Of a DNA stretch of 64,000 nt, positions 24,566 through 31,918 are shown one piece after another. The DNA lies in contig OZ251458.1 of the NCBI GenBank assembly GCA_965242535.1, positions 4,340,001-4,404,000 of the forward strand, written 5' to 3'. The position numbers and the translations under genes are program-made. Positions within the stretch are counted from its first letter, which is position 1, and every line of letters starts with the position of its first letter. The notes beneath the pieces are model-generated. The model was not told the DNA's origin. It saw nothing but the letters and a program-made list of their open reading frames with translations, and made no database searches. The stretch comes from VXRD01 sp965242535. Lineage in GTDB: Bacteria; Latescibacterota; UBA2968.

Positions 24566-24868
24566 TTACCCCCGATTCACCGCTTTGGCGAAATCGACAT
24601 CTGCGCGGGTGACGGCGTTTTCGCTGTGCGTGGTCACGGAAACGGTGAGGGTTTTGGCGCGGCTGTCGAGATGGATATCGGCGTGGTGGTTGTTCTCGTC
24701 CATGATCTCGGTCAGCCTGCGGACCTGAGCCATCGTCGGCACGAATTTCTCAAAGTGCCAAACGCGCTGCAACTCCTTCGCGTCTTCGAGATACGTCCAG
24801 CCCTCGAGCGCGGCGACCTCGGTGCGAATCTCGTCCTCGGTCAGTCGGGTTTTGTCTTCAACAGCCAT
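24566..24868 (-). CDS. phhB: Pterin-4a-carbinolamine dehydratase
   Basis: Small enzyme of 100 residues that dehydrates 4a-hydroxytetrahydropterin, recycling the cofactor of aromatic hydroxylases. The signature is visible: GWTYLEDAKELQRVWHFEKF, then NNHHADIHLD with the catalytic histidines, and VSVTTHSENAVTRADVDFA. GGAGG eight bases before ATG 24868. It is the first gene of the operon with the GH88-like, DUF547 and pgi genes. No pterin-dependent hydroxylase is in the window, so the partner is elsewhere or the protein has another role. Confidence 0.92.
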   Translation of the reverse strand: MAVEDKTRLTEDEIRTEVAALEGWTYLEDAKELQRVWHFEKFVPTMAQVRRLTEIMDENNHHADIHLDSRAKTLTVSVTTHSENAVTRADVDFAKAVNRG

Positions 24869-24928
24869 GGGTACACCTCCAAAAAAAGTGAAAAGAGAAC
24901 ATCATCGGCGATTATCGGTCGGCAAAAG

Positions 24929-24945
24929 TTCAAGTGCGCGGCGAT
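24929..24945 (+). repeat. 17-bp direct repeat flanking copy D (left)
   Basis: TTCAAGTGCGCGGCGAT occurs here and at 25316-25332, immediately outside the two ends of hairpin element copy D. It reads like a target-site duplication. Confidence 0.7.
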
Positions 24946-25315
24946 AGCGACGCGTTGACGACCGTGATGCCGTACATCAAATAAGCCATCGCCCAACATG
25001 CCATCTCAAAAGCCCATCAAACAAAACCATCAAGCACAGCGCGTAAGTCCATCTGGCAACCAATACCCATCTTGCAACCCACTTTGCAGGCCAACGCATG
25101 TCGTTCTATTACAAAAGCGATTTGCGCTGTGCAAGCCCCTCGGCGTTTGAGAGCGGCATTTTTTGCCTACTTTTTTTTGCTGTTGACAAAAAGTAGGTCG
25201 CCGAAGGCATCGGAGGCTACCAACGATGCTTTAGGGCCAAAGTTGTTAGAAAAGCGAGCAATGGCGGTGCTGATTTGTGCGTATCAAAATTGAGAATAAC
25301 TTAATTTACAGAGTA
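24946..25315 (-). repeat. Dispersed hairpin element, copy D
   Basis: Inverted copy of the family with the main hairpin at 25166-25197. Its GTGATGCCGTACATCAAAT end matches the right end of copy C, and its CAATTTTGATACGC / TTAATTTACAGAGTA end matches copy E. So the family has at least two variants at each end, in mixed combinations. It sits in the gap 24869-25408, upstream of the phhB operon; no gene is present in the gap. Confidence 0.82.
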
Positions 25316-25332
25316 TTCAAGTGCGCGGCGAT
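25316..25332 (+). repeat. 17-bp direct repeat flanking copy D (right)
   Basis: Exact second occurrence of the sequence at 24929-24945. Confidence 0.7.
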
Positions 25333-25408
25333 CACCTGTCGGGATGCTGCGAGTTCATCAACGCGATCTCAAAACAAAAAAGGACGTTGTTATACGCCCT
25401 TCTCAATG

Positions 25409-25570
25409 TCATTCAATGCCGAGGCGCTCCGCTTCTTCAGATGTGTAATATCTGATGCCTTTGGCCTCTAATTTTTTGCGTGCCTTTTTGCTTTTCTTGC
25501 CGCCCTGTCGCACCAGCGTGAGCAACCGTCTGGTTTCTTCGAGGTCTTTATTGACGTAACTGGATTTCAA
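25409..25570 (-). CDS. Small basic/acidic protein of unknown function
   Basis: 53 residues from a TTG at 25568-25570: a lysine-rich centre (GGKKSKKARKKLEAKG) and a C-terminus YYTSEEAERLGIE. A longer in-frame ORF starts at 25666, but its TTG coincides with a probable -35 box, so it cannot lie in the mRNA; the shorter start has AAAGGCGGTG upstream. No family is recognised. The size and charge would fit a small nucleic-acid-binding or antitoxin-like protein, which is speculation. Less GC-rich than its neighbours. Confidence 0.4.
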   Translation of the reverse strand: MKSSYVNKDLEETRRLLTLVRQGGKKSKKARKKLEAKGIRYYTSEEAERLGIE

Positions 25571-25637
25571 AACATCACCGCCTTTGGTTTGTCGCACACT
25601 TGTGCGAAATGCGTTTCCGATATCGTCTGTCCCTCTC

Positions 25638-25666
25638 AATATATACAAAGAGGCTTTCGATAGCAA
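25638..25666 (-). promoter_or_regulatory. Promoter for the small ORF at 25409-25570
   Basis: On the minus strand, TTGCTA (25661-25666) and TATATT (25638-25643) are separated by 17 bases. This places the transcript start about 60 bases upstream of the chosen TTG start codon. Confidence 0.5.
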
Positions 25667-25727
25667 TGCCTACGCCTCTTGGCTTAATCCAGCGAGTTCT
25701 GTATAATGACCGAGAGGCGAGAGGTAA

Positions 25728-25790
25728 GATGGGGAGACGGGAGACGCAAACGGGAAGACGGGAGACGGGAGACGGGAGACGGGAGACGCA
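25728..25790 (+). repeat. GGGAGAC heptamer satellite
   Basis: Imperfect array of GGGAGAC/GGGAGACGC units, related to those at 18985 and 61305. It lies in the spacer 25571-25852 upstream of the CYTH gene, which contains no gene. Confidence 0.8.
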
Positions 25791-25799
25791 ATCTCAATC

Positions 25800-25825
25800 G
25801 TAGGGACAGGCCCTCGTGCCTGTCC
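25800..25825 (+). repeat. GGACAGGC hairpin repeat in the CYTH gene leader
   Basis: 26-bp unit with one change in the loop side (CCCTCGT). It ends only 27 bases before the chosen start codon, so the hairpin would lie just upstream of the ribosome-binding site if transcribed. Confidence 0.8.
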
Positions 25826-25852
25826 GAAGATACAAGAGGGATGACAACTACT

Positions 25853-26329
25853 ATGCCAATCGAGATCGAACGAAAATTTTGCGTGCGGGAAATGCCGGAG
25901 CTAACCGCGCGCGCAGGCGTGGAAATCGCGCAGGGATATCTCGCGGTGGATGCAGCGGGTACAGAAATACGGGTTCGGCGCAAGGGCGGGCAATTTTATC
26001 AGACCTTGAAAATGGGCACGGGCGTGAAACGCACCGAAGTCGAGATGGCGTTGACCCGCGCGCAGTTCGATCTCCTCTGGCCCTTGACCGCGGGCAGGCG
26101 CGTGGAAAAAGTGCGGTATGAGTTGACGCAGGGAAAATGGACGATTGAGTTGGACGTATATCGCGGTCGCCTGAAGGGCCTCGTCGTAGCCGAGGTCGAG
26201 TTTGCGAGCGTGGCCGAAAGTGCGCGCTTTGTCCCGCCGCCGTGGTTTGGCAGGGAAGTGACGGATGACGATCGCTACAAAAATGCAAATCTCGCGCTGA
26301 AAGGACTGCCCGATGATCGCACGCGGTGA
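25853..26329 (+). CDS. CYTH domain protein (triphosphate tunnel metalloenzyme)
   Basis: 158 residues. The ExExK signature of the CYTH tunnel is MPIEIERK at the N-terminus. It is followed by IRVRRKGGQFYQTLKMGTG with basic residues for the triphosphate, then EVEMALTRAQFDLL, VRYEL and WTIELDVYRGRLKGLVVAEVEF, all standard strands of the tunnel. Family members hydrolyse inorganic tripolyphosphate, thiamine triphosphate or long polyphosphate, or cyclise ATP; compact bacterial forms are usually inorganic triphosphatases. ATG 25853 is chosen because GAGG is 12 bases upstream, whereas ATG 25841 abuts it. It overlaps the CHAD gene by 17 bases. Confidence 0.87.
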   Translation: MPIEIERKFCVREMPELTARAGVEIAQGYLAVDAAGTEIRVRRKGGQFYQTLKMGTGVKRTEVEMALTRAQFDLLWPLTAGRRVEKVRYELTQGKWTIELDVYRGRLKGLVVAEVEFASVAESARFVPPPWFGREVTDDDRYKNANLALKGLPDDRTR

Positions 26330-27833
26330 AACGTATCGCTTGCGCGAAGCACTCGACCGGGAATGGGTCGAGCAACTCGCGCCCGAGCGCGTGGTGTTCG
26401 CGTCTGAAGACGCAAAGGCGGTTCGGTATTTCGACACGTTCGATTGGCGGTTGTATCGCAAGGGCCTCTCGCTGATACAGGTGGGGCGCGATGCGTATTT
26501 GCAGCGCGTTTCGGATGGCGAAATTCGCGCCCAGACCGAGACCGAGATCTCGCCAGAAGGCCGTTTTTGGTGGACGTTCCCCAAAGGCGCGTTGCGCGAT
26601 GGATTGCGAGACGCGCTCTCGGTGCGGGCGTTGTTGCTGCGCGCAGAGATGCGGCAAGAGGCGTGCGCGTTTCGCGTTTTGAATGCGGATGAAAAAACCG
26701 TCGTTCGCGTGGTTCTCACCCACATCGCGCCGGCTGGGGACGCGGAAAACACACGGGCATTTTTGACTTTGCGACCGGTGCGGGGCTACGAGGGCGCGTT
26801 TGAGGCGTTTCGCCGCCGCGTCGAAAAATTGGATGTCACCCCGATGTCCGAAACCGCGTTTGAGCGCGTGATGCACATTGCGGGATGTACCCCGGGAGAT
26901 TATTCGTCCAAGCTCAAACTCACCTTGAATCCCGAAGCGACCGGGCGCGAGGCCATCTGCGATATTTTGAAATGCCTGCACGCCGCGATGCGCCAAAACG
27001 AGGCGGGCATTCGCGCGGATTGGGACACGGAGTTCTTGCACGATTTTCGGGTGGCGATTCGGCGCACGCGCTCCGCGTTGAGCCAGATCGAGGGCGCGTT
27101 GCCCAAAGACGCGGTGGATCACTTCAAAGCCGAATTTCGGCACCTGGGCAGATCGACCAATCGGCTGCGCGATTTGGACGTGTATTTGCTCGACGAGAAA
27201 ATCTATCGGGCGATGCTACCGCCTGCGCTGCGCCCTGGGTTGGACGCGGTATTTGCCCGATTAAAACAAGAACGCGAGCGCGCCCTGCGCGAGATGATCC
27301 GCGTTCTCGACTCGCCCGAATACCGGGCGCTGATGGATTCGTGGGCCGCGTTTTTGCGCGGTGAACGGCCGGGCGATGCGGGCGATACGCCTGCGGTCGC
27401 GCTTGCGCGAGGGGTCATCCGGAAGCATTTTAAGCGGGTGCTCAAACGCGGCAAAGCCATTGCGGACCATACGCCGGACGAGGCCGTACACGCCTTGCGG
27501 ATCGACGGCAAAAAATTGCGCTACTCGTTGGAGTTTTTCGCGTCGCTTTTCCCGAAAGACAAAATGGACGAGTCGATAGGGCACTTGAAGAAATTGCAGG
27601 ATAACTTGGGCGCGTTCAACGACTTATCCGTGCAGCAGGCGGATTTGATGGCGTCTTTGAACGCCGCGTTGCCCCGGGGCGAGGATCGCGTGCTCTGCGC
27701 CGCGGCCATCGGCGGGCTCGTCGCGCAGTTGCACGCCCGACAGCGCGTTGTCCGCCGCGAATTTGCCCGGGCGTTCGCCGCGTTTGCAAAAAAGAAAAAT
27801 GTTCGGCTCTACCGCGACTCGTTTGGAAACTAG
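26313..27833 (+). CDS. CHAD domain protein with degenerate N-terminal CYTH-like region
   Basis: 506 residues. Residues about 1-190 resemble a CYTH fold that lost the ExExK motif: YFDTFDWRLYRKGLSLIQVG, TETEISPEGRFWW and a VVRVVLTHI strand remain. Residues about 230-500 are a CHAD helical domain with two halves: FLHDFRVAIRRTRSAL with the conserved histidine and basic residues, FRHLGRSTNRLRDLDVYL, and VHALRIDGKKLRYSLEFF followed by LKKLQDNLGAFNDL. CHAD domains bind polyphosphate and accumulate on polyphosphate granules. It overlaps the upstream CYTH gene and is two bases from the ParA gene, so the three form one operon. Confidence 0.88.
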   Translation: MIARGETYRLREALDREWVEQLAPERVVFASEDAKAVRYFDTFDWRLYRKGLSLIQVGRDAYLQRVSDGEIRAQTETEISPEGRFWWTFPKGALRDGLRDALSVRALLLRAEMRQEACAFRVLNADEKTVVRVVLTHIAPAGDAENTRAFLTLRPVRGYEGAFEAFRRRVEKLDVTPMSETAFERVMHIAGCTPGDYSSKLKLTLNPEATGREAICDILKCLHAAMRQNEAGIRADWDTEFLHDFRVAIRRTRSALSQIEGALPKDAVDHFKAEFRHLGRSTNRLRDLDVYLLDEKIYRAMLPPALRPGLDAVFARLKQERERALREMIRVLDSPEYRALMDSWAAFLRGERPGDAGDTPAVALARGVIRKHFKRVLKRGKAIADHTPDEAVHALRIDGKKLRYSLEFFASLFPKDKMDESIGHLKKLQDNLGAFNDLSVQQADLMASLNAALPRGEDRVLCAAAIGGLVAQLHARQRVVRREFARAFAAFAKKKNVRLYRDSFGN

Positions 27834-27835
27834 GC

Positions 27836-28579
27836 ATGGGTATCTGGGCACTGTACAGCATGAAGGGCGGCGTGGGGAAGACCGCCGCCGCGGTGAATTT
27901 GGCGTACGAGGCGGTTCGATCCGGCGCGACTGCGTTGCTGTGCGATTTGGATCCCCAAGGCGCCGCGGCCTTTTATTTTCGCATTCGCGCCAAGAAGAAG
28001 TTCGGGCGCAAGCGTTTTTTGAAGGGCGGCAAGCACCTCGCCAAAAATATCCGGGGCACGGATTTTGAAGGGCTGGACCTGTTGCCGTCTGCGCTGTCGT
28101 TTCGCAATCTGGATTTGGGCTTGGACGATGCCGCGAAAAACAAGAATCACCTCAAGCGTTTGTTGGCCCCGCTGCGGAAGGACTACGACCACATTTTTCT
28201 CGATTGCCCGCCCAACCTCACGCTCTTGGCCGAGCACGTTTTCAGGGCCGCCGATTGCGTCCTCGCGCCGTGCATTCCCACGACCTTGTCCGCATTGACC
28301 CATCAAAAGTTGTTGGACTTTTTCAAAAAGAACGGATTGAAGCGCGGCAAAATCACGGCGTTTTTTTCCATGGTCGAACAGCGCAAAACCATGCACCGCG
28401 AGATGATCGCGCACCTGTCCGAGTCCAACGCGAAATTCTCGTCCGCGCAAATTCCCTATACCACAGACGTGGAACGCATGGGCTTTGCGCGGCAACCCGT
28501 GGCGTGCTTTCGCCCGCGTTCAAAAGGCGCGCAGGCGTATCGGGCACTGTGGGCGGAATTGCAAACGCTTGCGAAATGA
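27836..28579 (+). CDS. ParA/MinD-type ATPase
   Basis: 247 residues. Deviant Walker A YSMKGGVGKTAAAVNLAYE, Walker A-prime LLCDLDPQGAAAFYF and Walker B-like IFLDCPPNLT identify a ParA-family ATPase. Such proteins form ATP-dependent gradients on DNA or membrane that position plasmids, chromosomes, chemoreceptor clusters, carboxysomes or other cargo. The protein has no N-terminal helix-turn-helix and no ParB follows, so a chromosomal or plasmid partition role is unlikely. It starts two bases after the CHAD gene. A role in placing polyphosphate-CHAD bodies is inference. Confidence 0.88.
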   Translation: MGIWALYSMKGGVGKTAAAVNLAYEAVRSGATALLCDLDPQGAAAFYFRIRAKKKFGRKRFLKGGKHLAKNIRGTDFEGLDLLPSALSFRNLDLGLDDAAKNKNHLKRLLAPLRKDYDHIFLDCPPNLTLLAEHVFRAADCVLAPCIPTTLSALTHQKLLDFFKKNGLKRGKITAFFSMVEQRKTMHREMIAHLSESNAKFSSAQIPYTTDVERMGFARQPVACFRPRSKGAQAYRALWAELQTLAK

Positions 28580-28590
28580 GCGATTTTGCC

Positions 28591-28629
28591 AAAAATCAAA
28601 AACCCCCCGGCGAAAACTCGTCGGGGGGT
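28591..28629 (-). terminator. Rho-independent terminator of tonB
   Basis: ACCCCCCG/CGGGGGGT stem with a GC-rich 12-base loop, followed on the minus strand by TTTTTGATTTTT. It lies between the convergent parA-like and tonB genes. Confidence 0.85.
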
Positions 28630-28657
28630 CGATCTTTGTGGGCGTTTGTGGGATGAC

Positions 28658-29341
28658 TCATTGCTCCAATCGGAAGCGCATGGGCATCACGAGATAGACT
28701 TTGACCGGTCTATCGTTTTGACGGGCGGGCGTGAACCGGTATTGATAGACGGCCTTGAGGGCGGCTTTTTGAAAAATTTCCTTGCCCCGAACGGCCGTGG
28801 CTTCTGCGATGCTCCCGTCTTTGTCGATCAGCACTTTGATGACGACCGTGCCCTCGATGCCCGCCTTGAGCGCGACTTGGGGATATTCGGGGGCCACGCG
28901 CTTGATGATCTTGGGCTTTTCTTCGACCATCATGTAGTCGAGGATTTCCTCTTCTTCCACTATGATCGCCGTCTCTGTGGGCGGAGGAGGCACGTCTATC
29001 GAGACGTGGTCAAAGTCGAGATCCGTGGCTTCGATCGTGACGTCGTCGGGCACTTCCTCGCTTTCGGTCGCAATGGGCACGGCCGGGCGCGCAGGCGGGG
29101 GCGGGCGGTGAATCTGTTGGGTTTCCGGAATATCCAAGGTCTCGATGACGATGGTCTTGCGCTCCACTTTGCGCGGGCTGGCTTTGAAGGTGGGAAAGGC
29201 GAACCCAATGCCCACATGCAAAACGAACGCGATTCCCATGCAAACGCGAAAGGTGCGCCTGTACCTGCGCTTGAGATCGAACGCGGGATTTTTCGTGCGC
29301 GGAGTCTCGGGCGTGATCCACTGGTCGGGTTTCTCTGCCAT
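28658..29341 (-). CDS. tonB: TonB family energy transducer
   Basis: 227 residues that link the inner-membrane proton-driven motor to outer-membrane receptors. A single N-terminal membrane anchor (VCMGIAFVLHVGIGFAF) follows a basic cytoplasmic tail. A proline/glutamate-rich periplasmic spacer with PPPPARP and VPPPPTE comes next. The C-terminal TonB domain (about 145-227) contains KRVAPEYPQVALKAGIEG, VVIKVLIDKDGSIAEA and AVYQYRFTPARQNDRPV. No exbB/exbD or receptor gene is adjacent. The start at 29341 has only a weak ribosome-binding site. Divergent from the lipoprotein gene. Confidence 0.88.
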   Translation of the reverse strand: MAEKPDQWITPETPRTKNPAFDLKRRYRRTFRVCMGIAFVLHVGIGFAFPTFKASPRKVERKTIVIETLDIPETQQIHRPPPPARPAVPIATESEEVPDDVTIEATDLDFDHVSIDVPPPPTETAIIVEEEEILDYMMVEEKPKIIKRVAPEYPQVALKAGIEGTVVIKVLIDKDGSIAEATAVRGKEIFQKAALKAVYQYRFTPARQNDRPVKVYLVMPMRFRLEQ

Positions 29342-29487
29342 AGCTTTCTCGCCTGTGTAAAGATGGTGAGGCCGGTGTGGGTATGCCTAACTATACAGCG
29401 TTCCGTTTGACATTGCAAGTATTTTCGCCCGCCCCTATTCGACAAACCGCTTGTGTGTTCGGCTTTGATAGCGATATATTGCAGACC

Positions 29488-31038
29488 ATGAAAACGCATT
29501 TTGTGTCCTCTGTGCTTTTGAACGGGCGGTCACCCTGTACCCCGCTCGCGGCTCAACTCGCCTTGCTCATGTTGCTCGGATGCTACGATCCCCAGCGCGA
29601 TTTGAGCATCGACCCACACAATACGCCGATCATCCATATCCTCGATGCCGCTTATGACGCGCCCACGGGCATGACCGTCGTGCGGTGGGAATACCTCGGG
29701 CAAAAACCGGTTGCGAACTTCATCCTCCAGCGCGCGGAGGCGTCCGCGTTCCGCGATGTCGCACAGTCCTCTAGCGCGAGTGCCCAAGGCGAATACGCGA
29801 CGGTGGGGGCGTTTCGAGATGGCGATTTGATCGCGGGCGAGGCCATGCGATACCGCGTGGTGGTCGAGTACAGCGAAGGCGGTTCCGCGCGTACCGATGC
29901 CGTCGACGTAGCCATCCCGGGCGCGGGCTTGCGCGCGATAAGGCGCGATCCCATCGCGCTTGCCGTACAAGTCGCGTGGCGATCGGGCGGTGGGACGAAA
30001 TACGAAATCATAAGAACGGCCGCAGGCGGGGATGCCGAGACGGTCTTCACCACGCGAGATTCGCAACAGACGTCCTATTGGGATGAATCAATCGCGGACA
30101 ATCAACCCTATCGGTACGCGATCCGATCCCACCTGTCGCCGGGTGTGCAACTGATGAGCCGCAGCGCGCAGGTGCAATTCTACCGCAATGCGGGACGACA
30201 CGCCATCGAACCCCTACGAGGCGGAGAACGGATCCGCCTCGCGGCGACCAACTCGGACGGTGAAGTGGACATGATCGCGCTCTTCGGGCGCGTGGATCAG
30301 TATAACCTGTCGCGCCTTCAGCATATTTTTAGTCCAGACCGGACGGATATCGAGTTTTGGCACCTCGTAGGGGAGCTTTATGGTTCCGTCCATTTAGGCG
30401 GCGGCCCGGTTCCGCAATCGCTGGATCTCGCTGGGCCTCCCCTCGGAACGCCGAGCGCGTCTCCCCGCGTGTATATCGGCGGTATCGATCCAAATGGCCG
30501 CGTCGATGTCGAAGGCGTCAACGCCAACGCCATGGTTTGGCGAATGCCCGATCAGTGGATCAGCCGATCCACGCATGTGCGCTTGGCACAGGACGAGCAA
30601 CAGCGGGTTTACGTCGCGACCGATGGACAGTTGCGCGTGTATTCCGCGGAGGGGGATCGCCTGGGCGCGTGGGATTTTGCACATGGCGATCCGATGGATA
30701 TCGCGGTTCACAAGAACGCGATCTGGGCCGCGTGGGCGAATCGGGTTCGGCGAGGGACCGCGCGCTTTTCCGATGAGATGTTCGCGGGGATCGCGTGGGA
30801 AAATGCGTCCCTCGAATTACAGGGCGATCCCATCGCCTTGACGCTCAATGCCGCGGGGCAGGCTTTTGTGCTAACTCGCGATGGCGTGCAGGCGTTTCGC
30901 GCCGATGGCGCGGCCCTCATCTCTTGGGCCTTGCCTCCGGGCGCGTACGCCGCGGGCGATGTGACCATTGGCGGGACCGCGCGAGGGCTCGTCCACGTCT
31001 CAAATGAAATTGGGGAGGTCATCACCTATGTGCCGTAA
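29488..31038 (+). CDS. Predicted lipoprotein with fibronectin-like and beta-propeller-like regions
   Basis: 516 residues. The hydrophobic N-terminus ends in the lipobox LMLLGC, so Cys32 is probably lipidated and the protein is membrane-tethered. Residues about 50-260 contain two beta-sandwich repeats of fibronectin type III style (TVVRWEYLGQKPVANFILQR, then VQVAWRSGGGTKYEIIR). The rest has repeating strands such as QRVYVATDGQLRVYSAEGDR and NAIWAAWANRVRRG suggestive of a beta-propeller. ATG 29488 is chosen because it gives the lipobox signal. It overlaps the DUF5683-like gene by 11 bases. Function unknown; probably an envelope scaffold or binding protein. Confidence 0.6.
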   Translation: MKTHFVSSVLLNGRSPCTPLAAQLALLMLLGCYDPQRDLSIDPHNTPIIHILDAAYDAPTGMTVVRWEYLGQKPVANFILQRAEASAFRDVAQSSSASAQGEYATVGAFRDGDLIAGEAMRYRVVVEYSEGGSARTDAVDVAIPGAGLRAIRRDPIALAVQVAWRSGGGTKYEIIRTAAGGDAETVFTTRDSQQTSYWDESIADNQPYRYAIRSHLSPGVQLMSRSAQVQFYRNAGRHAIEPLRGGERIRLAATNSDGEVDMIALFGRVDQYNLSRLQHIFSPDRTDIEFWHLVGELYGSVHLGGGPVPQSLDLAGPPLGTPSASPRVYIGGIDPNGRVDVEGVNANAMVWRMPDQWISRSTHVRLAQDEQQRVYVATDGQLRVYSAEGDRLGAWDFAHGDPMDIAVHKNAIWAAWANRVRRGTARFSDEMFAGIAWENASLELQGDPIALTLNAAGQAFVLTRDGVQAFRADGAALISWALPPGAYAAGDVTIGGTARGLVHVSNEIGEVITYVP

Positions 31039-31810
31039 AACGATCCTGATTTGCATGTGCGCGTTTGCACCGATCGCCGCGCTGGCGCAAGGGTTTGACG
31101 CCCGTCTCAAAAGCGTTGAAACCGCCTATCGCACGGGCGATTACGACAGCGCGCAGCGCGCCCTATCCCTCATGCCTGGCCTGCTGGGCGTTGTGCCCGT
31201 GCTCGACCGCCCGAAACAGCGCGACCGGGCCGCGATCTTTTTTTCGTTGGGGCGCGTCCACCTGGCATTGGGCGACACGGCGCGTGCGCGGTTGGCACTC
31301 GTGGAGGCATTTCGCCTCTATCAGCAGATCGACCAGGGAATCGCCAAACTCGATGAGGACCGCGCCCTCGCAGCCACGCGGGCCATGATCGCGCACATGC
31401 GCCGCAACGTTCGGCAACGGGCCCTGGGGAAAACCACATTTTGGGGCGCGGCGGGTCGGTCCCTGCTCTTGCCGGGCTGGGGGCAGTTCTACCGCGGGCA
31501 CAAAAAACGGGGGTATGGATTTTTGGGCACATCCGCGGCCCTCGCAGCGGTCTGGTTCGCGGCAGACCGATCCTATCGCAACGCGTACAAGACCTATCGC
31601 AATACCCGGCTCAACGATTTGAACTTGGCACAACGCGGCGCAAATGCGGGCAAAGATGCGTTCACCCAAAATTTTGAACGCGCCCAATCCCGCGCCAAAC
31701 GCGCCAATCTCGCGCTGGGCCTGCTCGCTTTGGTGTGGGTATCCGGCGTGTTGGATCACTTGGTGATCGGCCCGGCGCAGGTCTCTTTGGTCGTCAAAAT
31801 AGACGACTAG
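31028..31810 (+). CDS. Exported DUF5683-like protein with two membrane segments
   Basis: 260 residues. A signal peptide (ILICMCAFAPIAALA) is followed by a helical TPR-like region (FFSLGRVHLALGDTARARL). LLPGWGQFYRGHKKRGYGFL then gives the P-G-x-G-Q-x-Y pattern of DUF5683/TM2-like proteins, leading into a membrane helix. A second helix (LALGLLALVWVSGVLDHL) is near the C-terminus. ATG 31028 has GGGGAGG ten bases upstream and overlaps the lipoprotein stop by 11 bases, so the two are translated together. Such proteins recur beside secretion or envelope genes in FCB bacteria; the mechanism is unknown. Confidence 0.65.
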   Translation: MCRKTILICMCAFAPIAALAQGFDARLKSVETAYRTGDYDSAQRALSLMPGLLGVVPVLDRPKQRDRAAIFFSLGRVHLALGDTARARLALVEAFRLYQQIDQGIAKLDEDRALAATRAMIAHMRRNVRQRALGKTTFWGAAGRSLLLPGWGQFYRGHKKRGYGFLGTSAALAAVWFAADRSYRNAYKTYRNTRLNDLNLAQRGANAGKDAFTQNFERAQSRAKRANLALGLLALVWVSGVLDHLVIGPAQVSLVVKIDD

Positions 31811-31918
31811 ACGGCATAGCCGACAACGGGGCAATAATCCCATCTACGAGTTAGCCATGAGCGGGGATCCCGTTCAAAGGCGATTCGCCGATTCGTCCAT
31901 TCACCGAGGGAGATGCCG

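Noticed and set aside
27836..28579. Chromosome or plasmid partition locus (ParA)
   Set aside because: No parB, no parS-like repeats and no replication genes nearby; the gene is in one operon with CYTH and CHAD genes instead.
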